In this document: positions 42,485-51,241 of the stretch, piece after piece
Position numbering within the stretch: the first letter of the stretch is position 1
Layout: each line of letters opens with the position of its first letter
Source: JADYZU01 sp964540965
GTDB taxonomy: Bacteria; Pseudomonadota; Alphaproteobacteria; Rhodobacterales; Rhodobacteraceae
Direction: 5' to 3'
NCBI GenBank assembly: GCA_964540965.1
Contig: CAZIOT010000006.1
Location: 1 to 64,000 of the forward strand
DNA length: 64,000 bases
Notes under the pieces: model-generated
Told to the model about the DNA's origin: nothing
Databases searched by the model: none
The model's input: the letters and a program-made list of their open reading frames with translations, nothing else
Made by a program: the position numbers and the translations under genes

Positions 42485-43241
42485 AGGCAGGGTGGTTCTG
42501 GTCACCGGCGCGGGCAGCGGAATCGGCGCCGCCACGGCGCGGCTGGCCGCCGCGCGCGGCGCACGTCTGGCGCTGGTCGGCCGCACGCGCGGGACACTGG
42601 ACGCCGTGGCGCAGGATTGCCCCGGCGCGCGGGGGATCGTGGCCGATGTCGCCAACGGTTCGACATCCTATGTCGATGAAACCCTTGATGCTTTCGGCCG
42701 CATCGACGGGTTCTTCAACAATGCCGGGATCGAGGGGCCGGTCGGCCCGCTCGCTGACCTCGCGATTGCGGATTTCGACAGCGTGATGGCTGTCAACCTG
42801 CGCGGCGCCATGCTGGCGTTGCGGTCCGTGGCCGCTGTCATGGCCGCGCAGGGCGGCGGCGCCATCGTCAACATGGCCTCGATCGCCGCCAGCCGCGGCC
42901 TGCCGCTGACCGCCGCCTACAATATCGCCAAGCATGGCGTGCTGGGCCTGACGCGGACGGCGGCGGTGGAATACGGGCCGCGGGGCGTGCGGGTCAACGC
43001 CGTCTCGCCGGGGTTCATCGCCACCCGGATGCTGGAATCGATCGTCACCGAGATCTTTGCCGGCGATACCGCCGCCGGGCTGGATTTTGCCGGCAGGTCG
43101 GTGCCGCTCGGCCGCCCCGGCCGCCCCGAGGAGGTGGCCGAGGTCGTCCTGTTCCTGCTGTCGGACCGCGCCAGTTTCGTCACCGGCGCCGATTGGGAGG
43201 TCGACGGCGGCTTTCTTGCCGGCGGGGGCAACGGCGGGTAA
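42474..43241 (+). CDS. Short-chain dehydrogenase/reductase
   Basis: A 255 aa classical SDR. The cofactor motif TGAGSGIG is near residue 12, NNAG in GFFNNAGIEGP, the catalytic serine in NMASIAAS and YNIAKHG for Tyr/Lys, then RVNAVSPGFIAT. VGRTRG after the second strand suggests NADP preference. Substrate unknown. Start at the ATG 42474 inside the end of dacB, so translation is probably coupled. Confidence 0.9.
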   Translation: MDLEGRVVLVTGAGSGIGAATARLAAARGARLALVGRTRGTLDAVAQDCPGARGIVADVANGSTSYVDETLDAFGRIDGFFNNAGIEGPVGPLADLAIADFDSVMAVNLRGAMLALRSVAAVMAAQGGGAIVNMASIAASRGLPLTAAYNIAKHGVLGLTRTAAVEYGPRGVRVNAVSPGFIATRMLESIVTEIFAGDTAAGLDFAGRSVPLGRPGRPEEVAEVVLFLLSDRASFVTGADWEVDGGFLAGGGNGG

Positions 43242-43275
43242 CGCGATATTAACCATTGCCGGGCAGGATCGCGGC

Positions 43276-43506
43276 ATGACCGGATTGCCCTGCCCCCAGT
43301 CGCCGCGCGACTACATGCTGCACCTGTTCTCGTCCCAGGCCGCGCGCGAGGGCGGCGTGATCCGGCGCAAGACGCGCGACATCGACCGTTATCTGGGCCG
43401 GGATGTGTTCCTGTCGGAAATGGCGCGGCGCGGCTTTGCGGTGGTCGAGAATGCCGGGCAGTCCGTGGTGTTCTGCAACCCCGAACCGTTGCGGCGGGTG
43501 GTATAG
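43276..43506 (+). CDS. Small basic protein, unknown function
   Basis: A 76 aa protein (SPRDYMLHLFSSQAAREGG, IRRKTRDIDRYLGRD, EMARRGFAVVENAGQSVVFCN). It is soluble, basic, with an alternating helix/strand pattern and a conserved-looking end. It starts 34 bp after the SDR. I recognise similar small proteins in related genomes but no function. Confidence 0.7.
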   Translation: MTGLPCPQSPRDYMLHLFSSQAAREGGVIRRKTRDIDRYLGRDVFLSEMARRGFAVVENAGQSVVFCNPEPLRRVV

Positions 43507-43507
43507 G

Positions 43508-43575
43508 GTTTTCCGTGCGGAAAACGCAGGCGGAGCCCGCGCGGGCTCCGTTCCCGGTTTCCGCGCGGAAACCGG
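43508..43575. repeat. Three adjacent palindromes filling a convergent junction
   Basis: GTTTTCCG/CGGAAAAC (43508-43525), CGGAGCCCGCGCGGGCTCCG (43531-43550) and CCGGTTTCCG/CGGAAACCGG (43554-43575). Together they take up all of the gap between the stops at 43506 and 43576, so they likely serve as a bidirectional terminator. The first and third share the TTTCCG/CGGAAA core. Confidence 0.8.
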
Positions 43576-43995
43576 CTACAGCGTCTGATAGCGCGCCCGC
43601 GCCCCGCGTTCGATGGCCGCGGCATTCAGCCGGTCGATCTCAAGCTCCTCGCGCACTTCCTCAAGCATCCGCGCCTCTTGCGCGGTGATCATGCCGTCGG
43701 CGGCAGCCACGTCGCAAGCCAGTGCATAGGCCGTCTCGAACAATCGTTCGGGCAGGGCGTCGCGGATCAGGCCGAACAGCGCATCCAGCCCGTCTTCCTG
43801 CTCCATCAGGTCGAAGACGGTCCGGCTGATGACCTGAAGCAGGTCGGGGTCGTAATCGGCAAAGACCGGCAGGTTGTTGACGATATTGGTGATCTGCACC
43901 AGCTCGGCGGTGCGGATGCTTTCGTCCGCGACCGAGACGCCGATCATCACGGCAATCAGCGCATCCTGCGCGGTCAGGGCGGGGGTGTCGGACAT
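43576..43995 (-). CDS. TerB-like (tellurite resistance) helical protein
   Basis: A 139 aa all-helical cytoplasmic protein with the TerB/YjfA pattern: ALIAVMIGVSVADESIRTAEL near the start and ALACDVAAADGMITAQEARML in the second half, each with an acidic metal-binding loop. Stand-alone TerB proteins are common and not by themselves evidence of tellurite resistance. Divergent from lysK. Confidence 0.85.
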   Translation of the reverse strand: MSDTPALTAQDALIAVMIGVSVADESIRTAELVQITNIVNNLPVFADYDPDLLQVISRTVFDLMEQEDGLDALFGLIRDALPERLFETAYALACDVAAADGMITAQEARMLEEVREELEIDRLNAAAIERGARARYQTL

Positions 43996-44064
43996 CTTTG
44001 GGCCTTTCGCGACGTTCCCCCGGTTCTAGGGGCGCTGCGCGCGCGGAACAAGGCCCCGCCCGTG

Positions 44065-44092
44065 TTGACGGGCGCTGGACGCGGGGCTAGCA
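44065..44092 (+). promoter_or_regulatory. Candidate lysK promoter
   Basis: TTGACG (44065-44070), 16 bases, CTAGCA (44087-44092), about 40 bases before the lysK ATG. Confidence 0.45.
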
Positions 44093-44130
44093 GGAACCGC
44101 TGCGGCACGGCGCCGCCACGGGACGATGAC

Positions 44131-45714
44131 ATGGGCACCCTCCGCGATCTCGCGATGCAATCGAAGGCCTGGCCGTTCGAGGAGGCGCGCGCGCTGCTCA
44201 AACGCTATGCGAGTGCGCCGCCCGCCAAGGGCCATGTCCTGTTCGAGACCGGCTATGGCCCCTCGGGCCTGCCGCATATCGGCACCTTCGGCGAGGTGTT
44301 GCGCACCACGATGATCCGCCGCGCGTTCGAGGTGATCAGCGACATTCCGACCCGGCTCATCGTGTTTTCCGACGATCTGGACGGGATGCGCAAGGTGCCG
44401 GACAATGTGCCGAATGCCGACATGCTGCGCGCCAACCTGCAACGGCCGCTGACCTCGGTCCCCGATCCGTTCGGCGAGTTTGACAGTTTCGGCGCCCATA
44501 ACAACGCCATGCTGCGCCGCTTCCTTGACACCTTCGGTTTCGAATACGAATTCATCAGCGCGACCGATTTCTACCGCTCGGGCCGCTTTGACGCCACGCT
44601 GCTGGCCGCCGCGCGGAATTATGACGCGATCATGGAGATCATGCTGGCGTCCCTGCGCGAGGAACGCCAGCAGACCTATTCCTGCTTCCTGCCGATCCAT
44701 CCCGAAACCGGCCGCGTGTTGTATGTCCCGATGAAAGAGGTGAATGCCGCCGACGGCACCATCACCTTCGATGACGAGGACGGGCGCGAATGGACGCTTC
44801 CCGTCACCGGCGGCAAGGTCAAGCTGCAATGGAAGCCCGATTTCGGCGCCCGCTGGGCGGCTTTGGGCGTCGATTTCGAGATGTATGGCAAGGACCATGC
44901 CTCGAACTCGCCGATCTATGACGGCATCTGCCGGGTGCTGGGCGGACAGGCGCCCAACCATTTCGTCTATGAACTGTTCCTGGACGACATCGGCCAGAAG
45001 ATCTCGAAATCCAAGGGCAACGGGCTGACCATCGACGAATGGCTGACCTATGCCGCGACCGATTCCCTGTCCTATTTCATGTATCAGAAGCCGAAAACGG
45101 CCAAGCGGCTGCATTGGGACGTGATCCCGCGCGCGGTGGATGAATACCACCAGCAATTGCGCGCCTTTCCGGGTCAGGATACCGCGGCACAACTGGCCAA
45201 TCCGGTGTTCCACATCCACCGCGGGCAGGTGCCGGAAAGTACGCTTGCGGTGCCCTTTGCCATGCTGCTGAACCTCGCCTCCGTCTCCGGGGCCGAGGAC
45301 AAGGCGGTGCTGTGGCGCTATATCGCCCGCCATGTGCCGGGGGTGACGCCGGAAACCCACCCCGACCTTGATGCCGCCGCCGGATTTGCGGTGCGCTACT
45401 ACAACGACCGGGTCAAGCCGGCGAAATCCTACCGCCTGCCGGACGATCGCGAACGCGCGGCGATGCAGGATCTGGTGGCCCGGTTCGGTGCCTATGAAGG
45501 CGTGGCCGAGGCCGAGGAATTGCAGGCCATCGTCTATGCCGTGGGCAAGGAACACGGGTTCGACAACCTGCGCGACTGGTTCAAGGCCCTCTACGAGGTG
45601 CTGCTTGGCGCCTCGGACGGGCCGCGCTTTGGCGCCTTTGCGGCGCTTTACGGCCTGCCCGAGACCATCGCCCTGATCGAAACCGCGCTGGCCGGGGGGC
45701 TGGCGACCGCGTGA
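44131..45714 (+). CDS. lysK: Class I lysyl-tRNA synthetase
   Basis: A 527 aa enzyme charging tRNA-Lys. It has the class I signatures GPSGLPHIGTFGEV (HIGH region) near residue 45 and KISKSKGNGLT (KMSKS) near 290. Class I LysRS is usual in alphaproteobacteria, where it replaces the class II form. Its stop overlaps the deacetylase GTG. Confidence 0.96.
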   Translation: MGTLRDLAMQSKAWPFEEARALLKRYASAPPAKGHVLFETGYGPSGLPHIGTFGEVLRTTMIRRAFEVISDIPTRLIVFSDDLDGMRKVPDNVPNADMLRANLQRPLTSVPDPFGEFDSFGAHNNAMLRRFLDTFGFEYEFISATDFYRSGRFDATLLAAARNYDAIMEIMLASLREERQQTYSCFLPIHPETGRVLYVPMKEVNAADGTITFDDEDGREWTLPVTGGKVKLQWKPDFGARWAALGVDFEMYGKDHASNSPIYDGICRVLGGQAPNHFVYELFLDDIGQKISKSKGNGLTIDEWLTYAATDSLSYFMYQKPKTAKRLHWDVIPRAVDEYHQQLRAFPGQDTAAQLANPVFHIHRGQVPESTLAVPFAMLLNLASVSGAEDKAVLWRYIARHVPGVTPETHPDLDAAAGFAVRYYNDRVKPAKSYRLPDDRERAAMQDLVARFGAYEGVAEAEELQAIVYAVGKEHGFDNLRDWFKALYEVLLGASDGPRFGAFAALYGLPETIALIETALAGGLATA

Positions 45715-46412
45715 CGCGGCGCGCTGCCCTCGGTCTTGCCGCCCTTGCCGTGGCGCTGGCCCTTGGGGCGTGGCAGGTCAGCGCCGCGCGCAACTGGCAG
45801 GTGCTGGGCCGGCTGGTGTCGCATGTCGCGACCGAACAGCCCCTTGTGGCGCTGACCTTTGACGACGGGCCAACCGCCCATACAGCGGAAATCCTTGACC
45901 TTCTGACGCAGCATGGCGCCGGGGCGACCTTCTTTGTCACCGGGGCCGAGGCCACCGGAAACGCCGATGCCGCGCGCGCCATCGTCGCGGCGGGGCATGA
46001 GCTGGGCAATCATTCCTGGTCGCATGACCGCATGCTGCTGATGTCACCCGCCCGCATCGCGTACGAGATCGAGGCGACCGATGCCGCGATCCGCGCTGCC
46101 GGGCAAGACGGCCTGCCCCTGTTCCGCCCGCCCTATGGCAAGAAGCTGATCGGCCTGCCCTGGTATCTCTGGCGCCACGACAGGGTCACGGCGATGTGGG
46201 ACATCGAACCCGACAGCGACCCCGCCTCCGATGCCGCGGCCATCGCCGCCGGGGTGCTGGACCGGGTGCGCCCCGGTTCGATCATCCTGTTGCACGCGAT
46301 GTATGACGGCCGCGCCGAAACCCGCGCCGCGCTGCCGCTGATCCTTGACGGGCTTGCCGACCGTGGGCTGCAATCCGTGCCGCTGTCCAGGCTGCTTTCC
46401 GCCGCCCCCTGA
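45711..46412 (+). CDS. Polysaccharide deacetylase family protein (NodB domain)
   Basis: A 233 aa exported or membrane-anchored protein (N-terminal helix ALGLAALAVALALGAWQV) with a carbohydrate esterase 4 domain: ALTFDDGPT (catalytic Asp and metal Asp), ELGNHSWSHDRM (metal histidines), LFRPPYGKK and IILLHAMYD. It removes acetyl groups from a glycan such as peptidoglycan. The start is a GTG at 45711 within the lysK stop (GTGA). Confidence 0.92.
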   Translation: MTRRAALGLAALAVALALGAWQVSAARNWQVLGRLVSHVATEQPLVALTFDDGPTAHTAEILDLLTQHGAGATFFVTGAEATGNADAARAIVAAGHELGNHSWSHDRMLLMSPARIAYEIEATDAAIRAAGQDGLPLFRPPYGKKLIGLPWYLWRHDRVTAMWDIEPDSDPASDAAAIAAGVLDRVRPGSIILLHAMYDGRAETRAALPLILDGLADRGLQSVPLSRLLSAAP

Positions 46413-46490
46413 CGATTTCCGCACGCGCGGTGAAACCATTTGCACCGCCGGATCGTATCCTTTGCGTCCTTCAAGCGACAAAGGTGCGCC

Positions 46491-46910
46491 ATGACCCGCC
46501 CGTCCAGTCCCGCGCCGCTTATCGCCCTGCTGCTGGCCCTTCTGGCCAATTCGGCAGCGGCGCAGGAAAATGCCGCCATCGCGGCGGTGATCGACCACCA
46601 GCTTGACGCCTTCAACGCTGGCGAGGTCGAGGAGGCCTGGCAGGACGCCAGCCCCGGCATCCAGGGCATCTTCGTCACCCCCGACAATTTCGCCGCCATG
46701 GTGCGGAACGGCTATCCGATGGTCTGGGCCAATGACGACGTCACCTTCCTTGACCTTCGGACCGAGGCCGACGGGCGGCTCTGGCAACGCATCCGGTTGC
46801 GCGCCGCGGATGGCAGCATCCACCTGCTCGACTATGCGATGATCGAAACGACCGAGGGCTGGAAGATCGACGCCGTCGTGCTGCTGCCGATGGACGACGT
46901 CGGCGTATAG
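46491..46910 (+). CDS. Secreted DUF4864 protein
   Basis: A 139 aa protein with a signal peptide (residues 1-25, ending NSAAAQ) and a DUF4864-like domain of the NTF2-type fold (IDHQLDAFNAGEVEEAWQDASP, FAAMVRNGYPMVW, GWKIDAVVLLP). Function unknown. The ATG follows AAAGG. Probably monocistronic. Confidence 0.82.
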   Translation: MTRPSSPAPLIALLLALLANSAAAQENAAIAAVIDHQLDAFNAGEVEEAWQDASPGIQGIFVTPDNFAAMVRNGYPMVWANDDVTFLDLRTEADGRLWQRIRLRAADGSIHLLDYAMIETTEGWKIDAVVLLPMDDVGV

Positions 46911-47040
46911 GCCGTTGCGCCGGCGGCCCGGCCGGCGCGCGGCGGCGGAAGCAGGGCTTTACCGATATGCCTTACCCCTTGGCCAGCCGGACGGCCCTGC
47001 GGCCGGCCCGCCATTGACATCGGCCGAAAGGGGAACGGGC

Positions 47041-49329
47041 ATGAACAAGGTTATCACGGACGGGCTGGTGCTGATGCCGACGCCCTTTGCCGCCGGGCTG
47101 GGCGTCTGGTCGCCGGGCGACGGCACCCCGGGATCGGACACCTATGCCGGCGCCGGTGGCGGGGCCTATGTCCCGGCCGATGCCGATTTCGCCGGCTGCA
47201 TGGAACTGGTCAAGACCGCCTCCGTGCAGAAGATCCGCTACATGGGCGACACGCCGATCCTGCCCGGCTGCTATCTTCGGGTGACGGCGCGGGTCAAGGC
47301 GGTGGCGGGGTCATTGCCTGCGGTCCGCATCGCCGGCTGGGCCGGCACCGGCCCCACCACCGCGCTGCCGGGCGTCGTGACCTTCGGCCCGGCCAAGCCG
47401 ATCCCCGGCTATGGCCAGGTGGTCGAGGTCAGCGCGATCATCGGCACCGGCCTGCGCACCGGCGTCGACATGGTCTGGACCGGCGCCAGCATCGGCCATC
47501 TTGGCCTTGACTTCACCGGCCCGAACGGCGGCGTCCTGCGCGTCGACGACTTCGTGATCGAGGACATCACCGAGGCCTTCCTGCGCAACATGCTGGCCCA
47601 GGTCGATGTGCGCGACTATGGCGCCCGCGGCGACGGGGTGACGAATGACGCCGCCGCCTTCAACGCTGCCGATGCCGCCGCCGCCGGGCGCGAGATCCTG
47701 GTTCCCGCCGGCACCTATCTGCTGGGCGCGAGCGTGACGCTGCAAAACCGCGTCCGGTTCGAGGGCAAGGTGACGCAGGCGCAGAGCTACACCTTCATCC
47801 TGCAGAAGAATTTCGACTATGCCAGCTATCTGGATGCCTTCGGCAACGAAGAGACGGCGTTCCGCAAGGCCTATCAGGCGCTGCTGAACTTTGCCGACCA
47901 CGACAGCCTTGACCTGTGCGGCCGGCGCATCGCGCTGTCGGCGCCGCTTGACATGCAGGCCTGCGATCCGTCGCGCACCACCTTTGCCCAGCGCCGGGTG
48001 ATCCGCAACGGCCAGTTCCAGTCCATCGCCGGCTCTGCCTGGGACGATACCGTCGTCACCAGCCAGGGCACCTACTCCGCCTCTGCGCCGCTGACCCTGA
48101 CCAATGTGGCCAATATCGCCAACATCCGGGTCGGCAGCCTGATCACCGGCAACGGCGTCGGGCGCGAGGTCTATGTCCGCGATGTCAACGTCGCGCAGCA
48201 ACGCCTGACCCTTTCGGCCGAGCTTTACGATTCCGAAGGCACCCGCACCTATACCTTCCGCCGGTTCAAGTATCTGCTTGATTTCTCGGGCTATGACGAC
48301 CTGACCACCTTCGTCATCGCCGATGTCGACTTCTTCTGCGAGGGGCGGGCCAGCGGCGTGCTTCTGGCGCGGCAGGGCACCGGCTTCGCCTTCCGCGACT
48401 GCTTTTTCACCAAGCCCAAGGACCGCGGCATCACCTCGCACGGGGCCGGCTGTCAGGGCCTGCTGATCGACCGCTGCCAGTTCCTGTCCAACGAACAGCC
48501 GCTGCCGGTCAACGAGCGCACGACGATTGCCTTCAACGCCAATGCCAACGATCTCAAGATCCGTGACAACCGCGTGGTGCTGTTCAAGCATTTCTGCATT
48601 CTGGGCGGCAGCGGCCATATCATCACCTCGAACCACTGGTTCCATGGCGACGACACGACGCAGGGCGTGCGCAAGGGTGGCATCGTCCTGACCACGACCA
48701 ACGTCAAGTCGCTGATCAACGGCAACTATATCGACAACAACTTCATCGAATGGACCAACGAACATGACGCGACCCCGGCCTTGGGGGCGCAGTTCAGTTT
48801 CGGCGGGCTGACGGTGACCGGCAACATCTTCATGGCCAGCAACGTAGCGCCCTGGTTCAACTGGCTGGTGATCAAGCCGCATGGACCGGGGCATTACCTG
48901 AACGGGGTGACCGTCACCGACAACGTGTTCCGTACCGTCAACGGCTATATCGACCGGATCGAGGCGGTGGACACCACCATCGCCGATCTCGATCTGTCCA
49001 AGTCGCGCAAGGTGGTGTTCACCGGCAACGTGTTCCACGGCGTCAATCAGGAAATCGCCAATCCGGCCAGCCTGACCCACAGCCAGGCGACCGCCGACCG
49101 GCTGTGGGTGGCGGATACCGGCAGTTTCCTGCCGTTCCTTGGCCGGGCGCGCGCGGTCGAGGCGGTGGTGCCGGTCGGCGCGATCCGCAATGCGTCGAAT
49201 GTGCCGATCTATGAAAACCCCTTTGTCGAGCTGGAATACGGCGCGACCAGACGGCAATACCGGCTGGTCTTTGCCACCCCCTGCACCGGAACCGTGCGCT
49301 GCCAGGTGCGGATGGACGTTCCGTTCTGA
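47041..49329 (+). CDS. Pectate-lyase-superfamily beta-helix protein, spike-like
   Basis: A 762 aa protein without signal peptide. After a ~195-residue N-terminal beta domain comes DVRDYGARGDGVTNDAAAF, the pectate-lyase-3/GH28-related motif, then a right-handed beta-helix to about residue 680 and a short C-terminal domain. The architecture matches phage tailspikes and the 'GH28-related' proteins of Rhodobacterales, where a beta-helix protein of this sort serves as gene-transfer-agent head spike. No GTA structural genes are nearby and no partner spike gene precedes it. AAGGGG precedes the ATG. Confidence 0.82.
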   Translation: MNKVITDGLVLMPTPFAAGLGVWSPGDGTPGSDTYAGAGGGAYVPADADFAGCMELVKTASVQKIRYMGDTPILPGCYLRVTARVKAVAGSLPAVRIAGWAGTGPTTALPGVVTFGPAKPIPGYGQVVEVSAIIGTGLRTGVDMVWTGASIGHLGLDFTGPNGGVLRVDDFVIEDITEAFLRNMLAQVDVRDYGARGDGVTNDAAAFNAADAAAAGREILVPAGTYLLGASVTLQNRVRFEGKVTQAQSYTFILQKNFDYASYLDAFGNEETAFRKAYQALLNFADHDSLDLCGRRIALSAPLDMQACDPSRTTFAQRRVIRNGQFQSIAGSAWDDTVVTSQGTYSASAPLTLTNVANIANIRVGSLITGNGVGREVYVRDVNVAQQRLTLSAELYDSEGTRTYTFRRFKYLLDFSGYDDLTTFVIADVDFFCEGRASGVLLARQGTGFAFRDCFFTKPKDRGITSHGAGCQGLLIDRCQFLSNEQPLPVNERTTIAFNANANDLKIRDNRVVLFKHFCILGGSGHIITSNHWFHGDDTTQGVRKGGIVLTTTNVKSLINGNYIDNNFIEWTNEHDATPALGAQFSFGGLTVTGNIFMASNVAPWFNWLVIKPHGPGHYLNGVTVTDNVFRTVNGYIDRIEAVDTTIADLDLSKSRKVVFTGNVFHGVNQEIANPASLTHSQATADRLWVADTGSFLPFLGRARAVEAVVPVGAIRNASNVPIYENPFVELEYGATRRQYRLVFATPCTGTVRCQVRMDVPF

Positions 49330-49503
49330 CCGCTGCGCGGAACGCGTCCCGGGGAATATTGCCGCTGCCGGCCCCGCCGGCGGCGGCAACGCCGTTCCCT
49401 CTGCGCAGCACCGGGCAGATCGCGCTTGACCGACTCAGGGCCGGGCGGCTGTTCTGTCGGAAAGGCACGCGAGAGGCGGGCCTGCAACAGGAGGGACAAG
49501 CAA

Positions 49504-50319
49504 ATGTGCAATGCCTGCATCATGGAGGGCGTGAAGCAGTCTATGCTGTCGCGCCGGCAATTGTTCAGCGGTGCCGCCGCGGTGACAGCCACCGCCGTCG
49601 CCTCGGGCATCCTGTCGGCGCGGCCGGCGCTGGCGCAGGCCTCGGGCCGCGTCGTCGACCTGACCCATGTCATCGACCCGGCCTTTCCGACCTTCGATGG
49701 CAACCCCGGCATCGAGATGGAATGGGCCGTGAAATGGGAAGACTCGGGCTATCAGCTCTACAAGGTCAGCTATTTCGAACATTCCGGCACCCATATGGAC
49801 GTGCCGCTGCACTTTGCGCAGGACGGGATTTCGGTCGACCAGCTTGACCCCGGCCAGCTGATCGCGCCGCTCTGCGTGGTGGACATCACCGCCAAGGCGG
49901 CCGAGGACGCCAATGCCATGGTCGAGGCCGCGGACATCGAGGCATGGATTTCCGCCAATGGCGAGATTCCCGCCGGCGCCTGCGTCGCGATGCATTCGGG
50001 CTGGGCGGCCAAGGTCGGCGATGCCTCGTACCGCAACGACGCCGACGGCAATTTCGCCTTCCCCGGCTTTGCCAAATCGGCGACCGACCTCTTGGGCACG
50101 CTGGGCGTTGCCTCGATCGGCGTCGATACGCTGTCGCTCGACCCCGGCAATTCCGCCGATTTCGCCGTGCACTATTCCTGGCTGCCCTCGGGCCATTTCG
50201 GCATCGAGAACCTCAAGGGGCTGGACCAGTTGCCGGCCAAGGGGGCGACGGTGTTCATCGGATCGCCCACCCATCGCGGCGGCACCGGCGGTCTGGCGCG
50301 CGTGCTGGCGGTCGTCTGA
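49504..50319 (+). CDS. Tat-exported cyclase family (kynurenine formamidase-like) hydrolase
   Basis: A 271 aa protein with a twin-arginine signal (SRRQLFSGAAAVTATAVASG, cleavage near ALAQA) and a cyclase/formamidase domain. That domain has FEHSGTHMDVPLHF (the metal-binding HxGTHxDxPxH motif), SGWAAKVGD and a late SIGVDTLSLDPG. It is a metal-dependent hydrolase that folds before export; substrate unknown. A hairpin TTGCCGC/GCGGCAA occurs near 49364-49390 in the 174-bp gap before it. The next gene starts on its stop codon. Confidence 0.88.
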   Translation: MCNACIMEGVKQSMLSRRQLFSGAAAVTATAVASGILSARPALAQASGRVVDLTHVIDPAFPTFDGNPGIEMEWAVKWEDSGYQLYKVSYFEHSGTHMDVPLHFAQDGISVDQLDPGQLIAPLCVVDITAKAAEDANAMVEAADIEAWISANGEIPAGACVAMHSGWAAKVGDASYRNDADGNFAFPGFAKSATDLLGTLGVASIGVDTLSLDPGNSADFAVHYSWLPSGHFGIENLKGLDQLPAKGATVFIGSPTHRGGTGGLARVLAVV

Positions 50320-50714
50320 TGGCGACACAACCCCTTCTTGACGACGACAGCGCGGGCGATCAGGCCCGCGCGATCTTTGCCGACATCCGGGCGAAACGGC
50401 AGACCGACTATGTCAACAACTTCTGGCGGCATCTGGCCAACGACCCGGCGCTGATGCAGGCGATCTGGGACCGCCTGCAGGTGGTGATGGCACCCGGTGC
50501 TCTGGATCCGCTGGTGAAGGAAATGCTTTATGTCGCGGTCTCGACCGCCAATGGCTGCGACTATTGCATCGCGTCGCATACCGCGGCGGCGCGGGCCAGG
50601 GGCATGACGGCCGAGCAGCACGGCGAACTGCTGGCGGTGATCGGCATGGCCAGCCAGACCAACGCCCTGGTCAAGGCGCTGGGCGTCGAGGTGGATGAGC
50701 GGTTCAAGGTCTGA
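50319..50714 (+). CDS. AhpD-like carboxymuconolactone decarboxylase family protein
   Basis: A 131 aa all-helical protein. GCDYCIASHTAAARARGM near residue 80 is the CxxC-x3-H motif of alkylhydroperoxidase AhpD-type proteins, which use the cysteine pair in peroxide reduction. It is coupled to the exported cyclase by a one-base overlap (TGATG), though it has no signal peptide itself. Confidence 0.9.
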   Translation: MATQPLLDDDSAGDQARAIFADIRAKRQTDYVNNFWRHLANDPALMQAIWDRLQVVMAPGALDPLVKEMLYVAVSTANGCDYCIASHTAAARARGMTAEQHGELLAVIGMASQTNALVKALGVEVDERFKV

Positions 50715-50778
50715 TCATCGGTTGCAGGGGGGGTATGGCGCGGCGGCCGGGTTCTCCGGCCCGCCACAAGGAAACGGA

Positions 50779-51048
50779 ATGCCAAGGTTTTTCATTGCCT
50801 TGACCATGGTCCTGCTGCTGTCGGCCTGTGCCACCCAGCCGCAGGTCGAGGTCGCGCCCTATCCCGGTTTCCTGCGCGGCCTGTTGCACGGCATCATCGC
50901 GCCCTTCGCCTTTGTCGGGTCGCTATTTTCCGATGGAATCGCGATCTACGCCTTTCCCAATGCCGGCGGCTGGTATGACTTCGGCTTTCTTCTTGGCATG
51001 TCGGTCTGGGGCGGCGGCGGCCACGCGGCGGGGCGGCGGCGACGCTAG
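50779..51048 (+). CDS. Small lipoprotein, unknown
   Basis: An 89 aa protein with a lipobox LLLSACATQ (lipidated Cys17). The mature part has one hydrophobic stretch (GLLHGIIAPFAFVGSLF) and an end rich in glycine and arginine. Similar short lipoproteins with a 'PYPGFLRGLLHG...IAPF' core occur in other proteobacteria, without known function. Start behind GGAAACGG. Confidence 0.75.
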   Translation: MPRFFIALTMVLLLSACATQPQVEVAPYPGFLRGLLHGIIAPFAFVGSLFSDGIAIYAFPNAGGWYDFGFLLGMSVWGGGGHAAGRRRR

Positions 51049-51241
51049 GGCAAATCTTCCCAGTGGGGGAGATTCCATGTTTATCAAGGATTTGAAGCTA
51101 ACACCCCCCGCGTTGACCTGCCATGCGAGGCAAGCGGCGGCAGGCCGGAACCGGCCGGCCCGGCCCGCCGGCGATGGAAACCCTGCGGGCCTTGCCCTAT
51201 GTTTGCCCGGACGGGCAGGGCGCCCGGCAGCAGGAGGCGAC

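Noticed and set aside
43576..43995. Tellurite resistance operon
   Set aside because: Only a stand-alone TerB-like gene is present; no terC, terD or other ter genes are nearby.
47041..49329. Prophage remnant around the beta-helix protein
   Set aside because: Flanking genes are ordinary chromosomal genes, with no integrase, portal, capsid or tail genes and no sign of an att-site pair.
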